Origin: Mycobacteroides franklinii
GTDB taxonomy: Bacteria > Actinomycetota > Actinomycetes > Mycobacteriales > Mycobacteriaceae
Direction: 5' to 3'
Assembly: GCF_002013895.1 (NCBI RefSeq)
Contig: NZ_MAFQ01000006.1
Span: 186,001 to 250,000, forward strand
DNA: 64,000 nucleotides
Part shown: piece after piece, positions 37,027 through 45,191 of the stretch
How the letters are laid out: every line of letters starts with the position of its first letter
Numbering within the stretch: position 1 is the first letter of the stretch
Program-made: the position numbers and the translations under genes
The notes under the pieces: model-generated
What the model was told of the DNA's origin: nothing
Databases searched by the model: none
The model's input: only the letters and a program-made list of their open reading frames with translations

Positions 37027-38382
37027 CTAGCGGTGCTGCTGCCTGCAGACGCCTTCCGCGGCGGTGTCCAGCTGCACATCGGTAGAACTGATCGTCGGCG
37101 TCAGGAACCGCAGGTGCCCGATCAGTTCCCGCGGCAGATCGTCGATGTGCGTCGAGTACCGGGTGCCGTCGATCACGCTGCGCGCCGTCAGCGTGAAGGT
37201 CTTGGCGACGTCGGCGTCAAACGCCCCGTACTTCTGTAACGCCGCCGCGACCATCTGCTGAAACGGGCTCAGCTTGAGCGTGCGCAGATCGAGCGAGGGG
37301 TCGAGCTGAATCCGGATGCCCTCCGGCACCCCGCCGGGGACCGTGCCGTCCGAGCGAGTTCCTGGGTACACATAGGTGGGCGAATTGATCGGGATGGCGA
37401 AACGTAGCGCATGGTTGATCACACCCGCCTGCACATCCTCCGGTGTGATCAGCCCGGCCAGATACGACAGCTCGCCACCCGAATGCGCGGGCCCGCTGAC
37501 GTGCCCTCCCGATCCGGTGTCCACCCGATAGGTGGCCTGGGCGATCGCCGACATGGATTCGGGTTTGAAGGACTGGAACTCGTATTCGCATCCGTTGGTG
37601 TCGTCAATGATCGCGATATGAGCGTCGGAGTCCTGGGTGGGCAGGTAGTGCGGCAGGTATGGAACGTCGATCGACTTTCCGCTGTTACGAATGGCGACGG
37701 TTCGGGTGGGAGTGCCCGCGGGAGCGTGATACACGGCCGAGGTCCAGATGTCCTCGTTGACGTCGATTCCCTTGACATCAGGGTGATGTTGCAGCGCCGC
37801 AATCCAATTCGGCGAGCGCGGGTCAACCGCCGGGTTGGGCTCGATGGGCTGGTTCAGGAATGAGTTGGCCGCGAAGAAGTTGCCGTTGGTCGACGGCGGG
37901 CCGGGCGCGGCCTGGGACACCGAGAACTCTTCTACCGCAGGGCCGCTCGTGCTGGAGTAGCTGACTCGCACTGTGTGTACGCCGGCCTCGACCGTGCGGG
38001 TGGCGAGGTCGGTGCCCCAGTCGCGGGTATCCGCGTGATCGAAGATCTGCTCGTCATCGAGCCATACCCGCGTCACGACACCACCGCTCATCGAGGCGAT
38101 GTTGTACTGGCCCGTCACTGGGAACCGCAATGAGCCGACGGAGTCGATCGAGAATCCGTCGGTCTTCACGCCCGGCGCGGGAGAGCCCGCGAAGTTTCCT
38201 CCGACCGAGTACTCGCACCGGGCCAGCACCGCGGTGCCGGAATGATCGGTGTTGTTGTAGTAACGCGTCCAGTACTGGCCCACATCACACGGATTGGTCG
38301 AGGCGGCGTCTATCGCCTGGCGGGCCGGAGCACAACCAGCCGCCAGCACAATCAACGACAGCAGAAGGGCCGTACCGCGCAC
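37027..38382 (-). CDS. Lipoprotein with PA14-like/beta-sandwich domain
   Basis: This 451-residue protein begins with a clear lipoprotein signal (LLLSLIVLAAGC, cysteine at residue 17). Residues about 25-160 look like a PA14-type beta-barrel (CDVGQYWTRYYNNTDHSGTAV, DEQIFDHADTRDWGTDLATR), a fold found on carbohydrate-binding and adhesin proteins. The rest, from about 170 to 430, has a catalytic-looking extracellular domain with HIAIIDDTNGCEYEF and HSGGELSYLAGLITPEDV, which I cannot assign. It may bind or process surface glycans. It is convergent with the XPB gene, with 4 bases between. Confidence 0.75.
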   Translation of the reverse strand: MRGTALLLSLIVLAAGCAPARQAIDAASTNPCDVGQYWTRYYNNTDHSGTAVLARCEYSVGGNFAGSPAPGVKTDGFSIDSVGSLRFPVTGQYNIASMSGGVVTRVWLDDEQIFDHADTRDWGTDLATRTVEAGVHTVRVSYSSTSGPAVEEFSVSQAAPGPPSTNGNFFAANSFLNQPIEPNPAVDPRSPNWIAALQHHPDVKGIDVNEDIWTSAVYHAPAGTPTRTVAIRNSGKSIDVPYLPHYLPTQDSDAHIAIIDDTNGCEYEFQSFKPESMSAIAQATYRVDTGSGGHVSGPAHSGGELSYLAGLITPEDVQAGVINHALRFAIPINSPTYVYPGTRSDGTVPGGVPEGIRIQLDPSLDLRTLKLSPFQQMVAAALQKYGAFDADVAKTFTLTARSVIDGTRYSTHIDDLPRELIGHLRFLTPTISSTDVQLDTAAEGVCRQQHR

Positions 38383-38406
38383 AGCCCCACTGTACGGGCG
38401 CTCGGG

Positions 38407-38892
38407 CTACGCGCCCGCCGCGGCGATCTTGTCGAAGTAAGCCTGGGTACGCTTCATCGAGAAACCGACGATCGCACTGACCGCCGGGGTGGCCTTGCTG
38501 ATGGGGCCCGTACCGTCGATCGCCCACGCCCAGGTGAAGTCGGCGCCACGATCGGTCGGGGTCACCACATAATCCTCGGCGAAGGCTCGCAGGCCCGGCA
38601 CCGGCACCGGCATGCTGGTGACGTAGAACGCCTTTCGCCTGCCTTCTTCCCAGAGGAAGTAGTGCTCATTCACCTTGGGGCCCACCGCGGGCCCGATCTT
38701 GCGGACCGCGCCGACCCCGGTGCGGGGGCTACCCCACACGACTCTGATGCCCGGTGCCAGCCACCGCAACGTGGTGTCGTTGGTCAGTTCACGCCATACC
38801 GTGTCGGCGGACACCGGCACGGAGATGGTGTGACTCGCCCGCACGGGAGCGCTGGACAGGAAGGCTTCATCGACTGCGTCAAGCGAAGGCAT
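38407..38892 (-). CDS. SRPBCC-family (polyketide cyclase-like) protein
   Basis: This 161-residue protein carries the START/SRPBCC pattern: HTISVPVSADTVWRELTNDT, the WLAPGIRVVWG strand pair and a C-terminal helix SMKRTQAYFDKIAAAG. M. tuberculosis has such proteins (Rv0856/Rv0857) near dapC, but here the gene is in the accessory block between the PA14 lipoprotein and the LLM oxidoreductase. Ligand unknown. A hydrophobic-ligand role is possible. Confidence 0.75.
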   Translation of the reverse strand: MPSLDAVDEAFLSSAPVRASHTISVPVSADTVWRELTNDTTLRWLAPGIRVVWGSPRTGVGAVRKIGPAVGPKVNEHYFLWEEGRRKAFYVTSMPVPVPGLRAFAEDYVVTPTDRGADFTWAWAIDGTGPISKATPAVSAIVGFSMKRTQAYFDKIAAAGA

Positions 38893-38928
38893 TCCCGTAA
38901 CTTACGGTATCGGTTAGGGCGTAAACAA

Positions 38929-38943
38929 TGGGGTTAGACCCCA
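38929..38943 (-). terminator. Short hairpin at the end of the LLM oxidoreductase gene
   Basis: TGGGGT-TAG-ACCCCA is a perfect 6-base inverted repeat that overlaps the TAA stop of the gene ending at 38934. Short and without a T run, it may be a terminator or merely a weak fold. Confidence 0.45.
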
Positions 38944-39929
38944 ATGACCTCGCGCGTGAACAAGTCGATACCGGAACGGTCGTAGGCCGCCTCCGGGAAG
39001 TTGCAGATCGCATAGCCCAGCCCCAGCTTGCGGAACTCGGCCAGGCGCTCGGCAATCTGCGCCGGGGTTCCGGCGCTCGTCGCCAGATTCCCCACCGTGG
39101 CCTCGGCGACGTCCTCGCCGATGACCGGGATCAGCCGCGCCTTGATGGCCGCCAGCCGATCGGCAACCTCGGCATCGTCGGCCCCGATCACAACATTGAT
39201 GTTGGCGCTGCGGACAATCGCATCGAAATCTGTGCCGATGTCCTTGCAGTGGGCCGCAAGCACTTTCGACTTGTGCTCGAATTCCTCGGCAGTCTGCCCG
39301 AAGTTGGTGTACTGCGCGTAACGCGCGGCGATCCGCAAGGTCACCTTCTCGCCGCCACCGGCGATCCACAGTGGAATTCCCTTGGACTGCAAGGGCTTAG
39401 GCGCCACGATGGCATCGTCCACCTGATAGTAGGTGCCGTCCAGGCTCACCCGTCCGTCCCGCCAGGCGTCACGCATGATGCGCACACCCTCACGTAGCCT
39501 ACCCAGACGTTCCGCGGCACCCGGGAACCCGTAGCCGTATGCGCGCCACTCATGCTCATACCAGCCGCCGCCGATACCCATCTGGGTACGTCCGCCGGAA
39601 ATGATATCCACGGTGGCGGCAATCTTGGCCAGGTACACCGGGTTTCGATATCCCATCGCCGTACACATCTGCCCCAGTTTGATCCGTGAGGTCACGGCGG
39701 CGAAGGCCGACATCAGTGTCCACGCCTCATGGGTCGCTTCATCGGTGGGCACGGGCACGGTGTGAAAGTGGTCGTAGACCCACACCGAGTCCCAGGGACC
39801 ACTCTCCGCGTAGTGCACGAGATCGCGCATCACCTCCCATTGACGCTTGGGTGCGATGCCGACCAAATCCAGGCGCCAGCCTTGCGGGATAAAGACTCCG
39901 AACTCCAGTGTCTCGGCCACCTGGGCCAC
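38934..39929 (-). CDS. LLM-class F420-dependent oxidoreductase
   Basis: This 331-residue TIM-barrel flavin/F420 oxidoreductase shows FGVFIPQGWRLDLVGIAPKR, GWYEHEWRAYGYGFP, a conserved YDHFHTVPV region and ALLIDGGRTQMGIGGG-type strands. Such enzymes hydride-transfer from F420H2 to quinones, nitroaromatics or antibiotics. GTG 39929 is 1 base from the stop of the flavin monooxygenase gene, so the two form one operon under the divergent TetR gene. A reduction step coupled to the monooxygenase is likely, substrate unknown. Confidence 0.85.
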   Translation of the reverse strand: MAQVAETLEFGVFIPQGWRLDLVGIAPKRQWEVMRDLVHYAESGPWDSVWVYDHFHTVPVPTDEATHEAWTLMSAFAAVTSRIKLGQMCTAMGYRNPVYLAKIAATVDIISGGRTQMGIGGGWYEHEWRAYGYGFPGAAERLGRLREGVRIMRDAWRDGRVSLDGTYYQVDDAIVAPKPLQSKGIPLWIAGGGEKVTLRIAARYAQYTNFGQTAEEFEHKSKVLAAHCKDIGTDFDAIVRSANINVVIGADDAEVADRLAAIKARLIPVIGEDVAEATVGNLATSAGTPAQIAERLAEFRKLGLGYAICNFPEAAYDRSGIDLFTREVIGV

Positions 39930-39930
39930 A

Positions 39931-41400
39931 TTACGCCGGAGCGGGTGATCCCACCCATCGGGTCAGTGCGTCCCGCAGCCCCGCATCGGAGCCCTCGCCC
40001 ACCCAGGCCACATATCCATCGGGCCGTACCAGCACCGCATCTGGTGCTGTCACTTCGCCCAATACCGGAAGTTCCCACGTGCCTGAATATTTGGCGTCGA
40101 CAAGGTGTACCCGATCCGTCCATCCGTCGACGTTCAGACTCTGTGAATCCCCGAAGTCGAACAGCACGGGGCGCGCGGCATGGAGGTGTTCGTAGATCCG
40201 CACCGGCCCGTCAGCGGTCACCACATCGAGGTCGGGCATCCGGCGTCCCAGCAAGGGATGTCCCTCACCCAGTTCGTAATGGATGTCCAGGGCGCTCATC
40301 ATGCCGGCGATGCGCTTGCGCGGCTCGTCCATGGCCAGCAGATCGGCCATGATGTCACGCAGCGCGTCTATCCGCGGACCGGCGTCGGACAACGGTGTTT
40401 GGGCCATGGTGTTGTGCAGTACCCGCGCCGCCACCGGATGACGCTCCACCTGATAGGTATCCAACAGCGAGTCCGGGGCCTCCCCCTTGATGACCGAGGC
40501 AAGCTTCCACCCCAGATTCACCGCGTCCTGGACGCCGGTGTTCAGTCCCTGGCCACCGAACGGGAAGTGGATATGCGCGGAATCCCCGGCGAGGAACACC
40601 CGCCGATCGCGGTACCTGTCGGCCTGGCGCGTCATATCGGAGAAGCGCGACATCCAGCGTGGACTGTGCAGCCCGAAGTCTGTTCCCGCGATGGCGATGA
40701 GTGCTTCCTTCGCCTCGTCCAGGGTGGGTTCGGTACCGAGCCGATCCAGGTCGGTGCTGAAGACCAGGCGGCACCATCCCTCCTCGAAGGGCAAAATCGC
40801 GAGGAAGGCCTGTCCGGGTTTGCGTAGCAGGCCGAACTCGAGTGGCTGCTCGGTGATTTCGGCGTCGATCAACAGCGCCGAGCAGGACGGGTCGTGACCG
40901 GGAAAGCCGATCCCCGCCGTCTTACGGATGGTGCTGCGCCCGCCGTCGCATCCGACGAGGTACTGGCCGCGCATGATGCGGCCGCCGGCACGCTCGATAT
41001 CCACGCCGCCGTCATCCTGGCTGAAGCCAACGACCTCGTCGTCGTAATAGATGGGGACCCCGAGCTCGCCAATCCAGGCGGCCAACGTCTTCTCGGTGTA
41101 GTGCTGGAGCAGGCCCAGCGCATACGGATGACGCGTCGGGAAGTCCTCGATGCTCATGAAAATGCCTGAGAAGTGGGTGCCCTGCATGGTCTGCCCCTGC
41201 GCAAGGAACCTCTCGGCGATCCCGCGCTGATCGAAGACTTCGATGGTGCGCGAGTGCATCCCGGCCGCACGAGATCCCACTTCCTCGTGACTGCCGCGCC
41301 GCTCCAGGACCGCGACGTCGATACCGGCCAGCGCCAGCTCACCGGCCAACATGAGCCCGGTCGGGCCGCCGCCCGCGATAACAACTGCATGCTCAGTCAT
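39931..41400 (-). CDS. Class A FAD monooxygenase, rifampicin/tetracycline monooxygenase-like
   Basis: This 489-residue p-hydroxybenzoate-hydroxylase-fold enzyme has the GxGxxG FAD motif VVIAGGGPTGLMLAGELALA, the DG motif YLVGCDGGRSTIRK, and the GD motif VFLAGDSAHIHFPFGGQGLN. The segment AGTDFGLHSPRWMSRFSD closely resembles rifampicin monooxygenases (Rox) as I remember them; TetX is a more distant relative. It probably hydroxylates an aromatic antibiotic or phenol. ATG 41400 has AAGGAG 5 bases upstream, overlapped by the operator repeat. The divergent TetR gene and following LLM gene suggest an inducible detoxification unit. Confidence 0.85.
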   Translation of the reverse strand: MTEHAVVIAGGGPTGLMLAGELALAGIDVAVLERRGSHEEVGSRAAGMHSRTIEVFDQRGIAERFLAQGQTMQGTHFSGIFMSIEDFPTRHPYALGLLQHYTEKTLAAWIGELGVPIYYDDEVVGFSQDDGGVDIERAGGRIMRGQYLVGCDGGRSTIRKTAGIGFPGHDPSCSALLIDAEITEQPLEFGLLRKPGQAFLAILPFEEGWCRLVFSTDLDRLGTEPTLDEAKEALIAIAGTDFGLHSPRWMSRFSDMTRQADRYRDRRVFLAGDSAHIHFPFGGQGLNTGVQDAVNLGWKLASVIKGEAPDSLLDTYQVERHPVAARVLHNTMAQTPLSDAGPRIDALRDIMADLLAMDEPRKRIAGMMSALDIHYELGEGHPLLGRRMPDLDVVTADGPVRIYEHLHAARPVLFDFGDSQSLNVDGWTDRVHLVDAKYSGTWELPVLGEVTAPDAVLVRPDGYVAWVGEGSDAGLRDALTRWVGSPAPA

Positions 41401-41406
41401 AACACT

Positions 41407-41458
41407 CCTTAACACCGTTATCGATATTGGTTACATAATGGCTTTAATATTGTTAAGG
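41407..41458. promoter_or_regulatory. Divergent operator/promoter between the monooxygenase and TetR genes
   Basis: CCTTAACA (41407-41414) and TGTTAAGG (41451-41458) are perfect inverted arms 36 bases apart; each also contains the ribosome site of one gene, so part of this symmetry is explained by translation signals. In the centre, ACCGTTATCGATATTGGT (41414-41431) is an 18-base palindrome with 14 matching positions, a size typical for TetR-family dimers. The 65-base intergenic region thus probably holds both promoters and the repressor site. Confidence 0.6.
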
Positions 41459-41465
41459 TGTCAAC

Positions 41466-42137
41466 GTGATTTTGAATCGAGAGACGATCGCACGCGCCGG
41501 CCTGGCCCTGTTGGACCAGAAGGGCAGTGACGGACTCACCATGCGCGCGCTCGCCGCCTCGCTCGGCGTGCAGGCCCCGGCTCTCTACTGGCACGTGAAG
41601 AACCGGCGCGAGCTCATCGACCTCATGGGCGAGGAGATCATGCGCGATGCCCACGAAGCCTTCGACCAGACCTCCGCACCGTGGGATGTCTTCCTGGCCA
41701 ACGGAGCCCGCGCCATGCGGCAGGCGATGCTGCGATATCACCAGGGTGCCCGGATCCTGGCGGGCACGTTCGTGGCCAACGGCGGGGAGGTGCTCGAACC
41801 TCTCCTGGACACCATGACCGCGGCCGGGTTCACCGTACGTGAGGCCGCCCGGCTATCGCCCGTGATTTATCACTACACAATCGCTTTCACCATCGAGCAG
41901 CAGGCCCGCGACGGCTCGGAGTATCCCGGGCCCAACCCGTACACCGAGGAGAATCTGCTCGCCAAGATCGACCTGCACAAATACCCGACGATCACCGAGG
42001 CGTTCGCCGAACTCTATGATCCGGACTTCGATGCCGACTTCGAGGACGGCTTGCAGGTCATCATCGACGGCCTACGAGCACGACTTCGCGGGAAGCGTCC
42101 GTCGGCTCCTCTTCGAGAGACGGCTCGTCGCAGCTAG
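41466..42137 (+). CDS. TetR-family repressor with TetR-class C-terminal domain
   Basis: This 223-residue protein has a TetR helix-turn-helix in residues 1-50 (LTMRALAASLGVQAPALYWH, typical recognition helix) and a C-terminal half like TetR_C (PF02909 class), common to tetracycline-type repressors: MGEEIMRDAHEAFD and GGEVLEPLLDTMTAAGFTVR. It is divergent from the monooxygenase-LLM operon, with a palindrome between. It should repress that operon and itself, and be released by the enzyme's substrate. Its 3' end overlaps mmpL by 77 bases, convergently. Confidence 0.87.
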   Translation: MILNRETIARAGLALLDQKGSDGLTMRALAASLGVQAPALYWHVKNRRELIDLMGEEIMRDAHEAFDQTSAPWDVFLANGARAMRQAMLRYHQGARILAGTFVANGGEVLEPLLDTMTAAGFTVREAARLSPVIYHYTIAFTIEQQARDGSEYPGPNPYTEENLLAKIDLHKYPTITEAFAELYDPDFDADFEDGLQVIIDGLRARLRGKRPSAPLRETARRS

Positions 42138-45100
42138 CTTCATCCGCGTCGCCGGGCACCGGCTCCTGGTTGCCATCGGTCTTCGAACGCGAGAATCGTT
42201 GGCGGAACCAGGGTTCCACGATCTGTGCGGGCCACCAGTTGGCCTGCCCGCACAGCACCACCAGGGCGGGAATGGTGATGGTGCGCACCAGGAAGGTGTC
42301 CAGCAACAGGCCCATGCCGATGATGAAGCCCGCCTCGACCATCGACTGCAGATTGCCGATCAACAGGCCGAACATCGACGCGGCGAAAATGACTCCGGCA
42401 GAGGTGATCACGCCACCGGTGGACTTGACTGTCTTGATGACGCCTGAGCGAATGCCATCCGGCGACTCGTCGCGGATGCGCGAGATGAACAGCAGGTTGT
42501 AGTCGGCACCCACCGCGACCAGCACGATGAAGGCCATTCCGGGCACACTCCAGCTCAGCGGCTGACCACCGATGAATTGGAACGCGATCACCCCGATACC
42601 GACCGCCGAGGCGTACGAAATGATCACCGAACCAATGAGATACAGCGGCGCCACGATGGCCCGCAGCAGCGCGACGAGAATGAGCAGCACCACGATCACC
42701 GTCAGCACGATGATGAAGCGCAGGTCGTGGTTGTAGTAGTTCCTGATGTCGTTGTACATCGCCGATAGCCCGGCCATCGAGATGGCCGCATCCGAGAGCG
42801 TGGTGTTGGGTTGCGCGCTCCGGGCCGCGTCCTGGATGGCACGCACCTGATCCATCGCCTCGGGACTGAACGGATTCAGGTTGCTCTGCACCAGGTAGCG
42901 CACCGCGTGCCCGTCGGCCGAAACGAAGGCCGCGGCAGCGGTTTTGAAGGAATCCTGGGTAAGCACCTGCTGCGGGATGTAAAAGCCCGACATCGATCCG
43001 GGTGCCGCGTCGCGCTTGGCGGCCACCAGCAGCGTCGAGGCATCGCCCAGCTGGCCGCCCATCTGTTTGGTCTGATCCACCAGCATCTGTACGCCCTCGG
43101 CCAACTGGGCGCTGCCGTCGGCCAACGAATTGACCCCGGTGAGGACCTCGGCGAACTTCTGCTGGATGCCGTAGGAGTCGGACAGGCCCAACCGGCGCAG
43201 ATTCGTGTCAATGGAATTCAGGGCGGTCCGCAGCCGGGAGATGGTCGAGCTGATCTGTTTGTCGTTGTCGACCGACTTCAGCTCACGGCCGAGTTCGACG
43301 ATCTTGTCCCTGGTGCCATCTTGTTTGGTCTCCAGGAACTTGTTCATCTCGTCTCGCGAGGAGCGGCACCCGGGGTCCATCTCGCAGGCCGGGTTGCCCA
43401 CCAGCACGCGCGCGACGGGCTCGATCCAGCCGTACACCTCACTGGCGCTCTGGGCGTTGGCCTCGATGGCATCGCCGAGGGAATGCATGCTGGTGACCAG
43501 CTTGTCGACGGAGTCCAGGTCGGCCAGGGTGCCGGTCCTGCCGCTGCCGCGCAGCTGGGCCAGTACCTCGACCAGTGCACGCGCGGTACCCAACGAGTTC
43601 TTCACCGAATCGCGGACCTGACCGAGCTTGTCCGCCAAGGTGTGTCCGCCCGCCGCGAGTTTGTTCAAGTCCGCGGCCCTGGCGTCGATCAGATTCGAGG
43701 CATCACCCAGCTTCCCGCCGACCTCACCGGCCTGGTACGACAGCTTGGCCTCCTCGAGCGGTTCGCCCGTGGGGCGCGTGATGCCACGCACCTTGTCGAC
43801 ACCGGGTACCTGACTCACCCGCGCAGCCATCTGCTCAAGGTCGGCCAACCCCCGTGGCGTACGCAGATCATGCGACGACTTGATGTACAGGTACTGCGGC
43901 AGTGTCGAATTGACCGGAAAGTGCTTCTCGATCGCGGCGTAGCCCTGGTTGCTGTCGGCCCACGGTGGCAGGTTCTTGCGGTCGTCGTATCCGAATTTCA
44001 CCATGGCACCGCAGGTGGCCAGGATGATCAGGATGACCAAGCTGACCGCCAGGTGCGCACCGGGCCGTTTGACGATGTTGATGCCCGACCGGTGCCAGAT
44101 CTTGTTGGCGTAGGCCTTTCGCGGCTTCACCCAGCCTCGGCGCCCCACCAGGACCAACACCGCGGGCAGGAAGGTCACCGATGCCACGAACGCGATCAGG
44201 ATGGACACGCTCAGGGCCGGGCCGACGGTGGACAGAATGCCCAGCTTGGTGAATCCCATGCCGAGGAAGGTCACCGCCACCGTCGCCGCCGAAGCCGCGA
44301 CCACCTTGCCGATGGATTCCAGTGCGGCGGCCACCGCACTGTCTGAATCCATGCCCTGCTTGAGGTATTCGTGATATCGGCTGATGAGGAAGACCGCATA
44401 GTCCACCCCCGCGCCCATCATCATCGCGGTCATGAACGTCAGTGTCTGATTCGAGATGCTCAGACCCAGCTGCGCCAATCCCCCGACGGCGGCCTGCGCG
44501 ATACCCAGCGAGACGCCCACCACGATGAGGGGAAGCATCATCGTCACCGGATTGCGATAGACGATCAGGAGGATGAGCAGAACCAAAGCAGCCGTGGTGA
44601 TCTCGACCTTGTGCAGATCGCGCTCGCCGACCACCGTCAGGTCCCCGACGGTGGCGGTCGGCCCCGTCGTAAAGGCTTTCAGGGTGGTTCCCGCGGTGGC
44701 GTCCTTGATGATCTTCAGGGCGCCCACATAGGCCTTACCGGATTCGGGAGTGGCCAGTTCGCCCTGCAGTCCCACCGGCAGGTACCACGCCTTGCCGTCG
44801 GTGCTCGACATCATCTCGCGCAGCATCGGTTTCGTGATGAAGTCCTGCACCATGCTCACGTCGCGGGTGTCCTCACGCATTCGTGCCGCGAGAATCCGGT
44901 AGGTCTGTTCGTCCGCCGGAGTCAGCCCGTTCTCGTTGGTGAGGACGATCAGCAGGATGTTCTGCGCGCCCGACTCTTGGAACGATTCGACCATCTGCCG
45001 GGTGGTCTCCATGACAGGAGCGTCCTTGGGCAGGAGGTCGACAGGGTGGTCCTCGATCGCCTTCTGCAGCGAGGGCGCCGTCATGGCCAAGATCGCGGCC

Positions 45101-45189
45101 AAGGCGATCCACACCCCGATGATGACGACAGGGGCTCTCCGGACGATCCGTGCGATCAGTCCGTAGATACCACCTGTGTTCTCCGCCAT
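42061..45189 (-). CDS. MmpL-family lipid exporter
   Basis: This is a 1042-residue RND exporter. One helix (residues about 17-37) is followed by an extracellular domain, a six-helix block with the proton-relay Asp-Tyr pair in GAGVDYAVFLISRYHEYL, a long second ectodomain rich in helices (residues about 410-800; with a CEMDPGC pair), and a second six-helix block with VAVGADYNLLFISRIRDE. The large coiled D2 loop suggests the glycolipid-exporting MmpL subgroup (as MmpL8/10). It has a charged C-terminal tail. ATG 45189 sits 2 bases from the previous stop. No MmpS gene is adjacent. Likely exports the product of the upstream acyltransferases. Confidence 0.9.
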   Translation of the reverse strand: MAENTGGIYGLIARIVRRAPVVIIGVWIALAAILAMTAPSLQKAIEDHPVDLLPKDAPVMETTRQMVESFQESGAQNILLIVLTNENGLTPADEQTYRILAARMREDTRDVSMVQDFITKPMLREMMSSTDGKAWYLPVGLQGELATPESGKAYVGALKIIKDATAGTTLKAFTTGPTATVGDLTVVGERDLHKVEITTAALVLLILLIVYRNPVTMMLPLIVVGVSLGIAQAAVGGLAQLGLSISNQTLTFMTAMMMGAGVDYAVFLISRYHEYLKQGMDSDSAVAAALESIGKVVAASAATVAVTFLGMGFTKLGILSTVGPALSVSILIAFVASVTFLPAVLVLVGRRGWVKPRKAYANKIWHRSGINIVKRPGAHLAVSLVILIILATCGAMVKFGYDDRKNLPPWADSNQGYAAIEKHFPVNSTLPQYLYIKSSHDLRTPRGLADLEQMAARVSQVPGVDKVRGITRPTGEPLEEAKLSYQAGEVGGKLGDASNLIDARAADLNKLAAGGHTLADKLGQVRDSVKNSLGTARALVEVLAQLRGSGRTGTLADLDSVDKLVTSMHSLGDAIEANAQSASEVYGWIEPVARVLVGNPACEMDPGCRSSRDEMNKFLETKQDGTRDKIVELGRELKSVDNDKQISSTISRLRTALNSIDTNLRRLGLSDSYGIQQKFAEVLTGVNSLADGSAQLAEGVQMLVDQTKQMGGQLGDASTLLVAAKRDAAPGSMSGFYIPQQVLTQDSFKTAAAAFVSADGHAVRYLVQSNLNPFSPEAMDQVRAIQDAARSAQPNTTLSDAAISMAGLSAMYNDIRNYYNHDLRFIIVLTVIVVLLILVALLRAIVAPLYLIGSVIISYASAVGIGVIAFQFIGGQPLSWSVPGMAFIVLVAVGADYNLLFISRIRDESPDGIRSGVIKTVKSTGGVITSAGVIFAASMFGLLIGNLQSMVEAGFIIGMGLLLDTFLVRTITIPALVVLCGQANWWPAQIVEPWFRQRFSRSKTDGNQEPVPGDADEASCDEPSLEEEPTDASREVVLVGRR

Positions 45190-45191
45190 GT

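Noticed and set aside
39931..41400. Calling the monooxygenase TetX of M. abscessus
   Set aside because: The gene resembles Rox at least as closely, and identity cannot be settled without alignment. Left as rifampicin/tetracycline monooxygenase-like.
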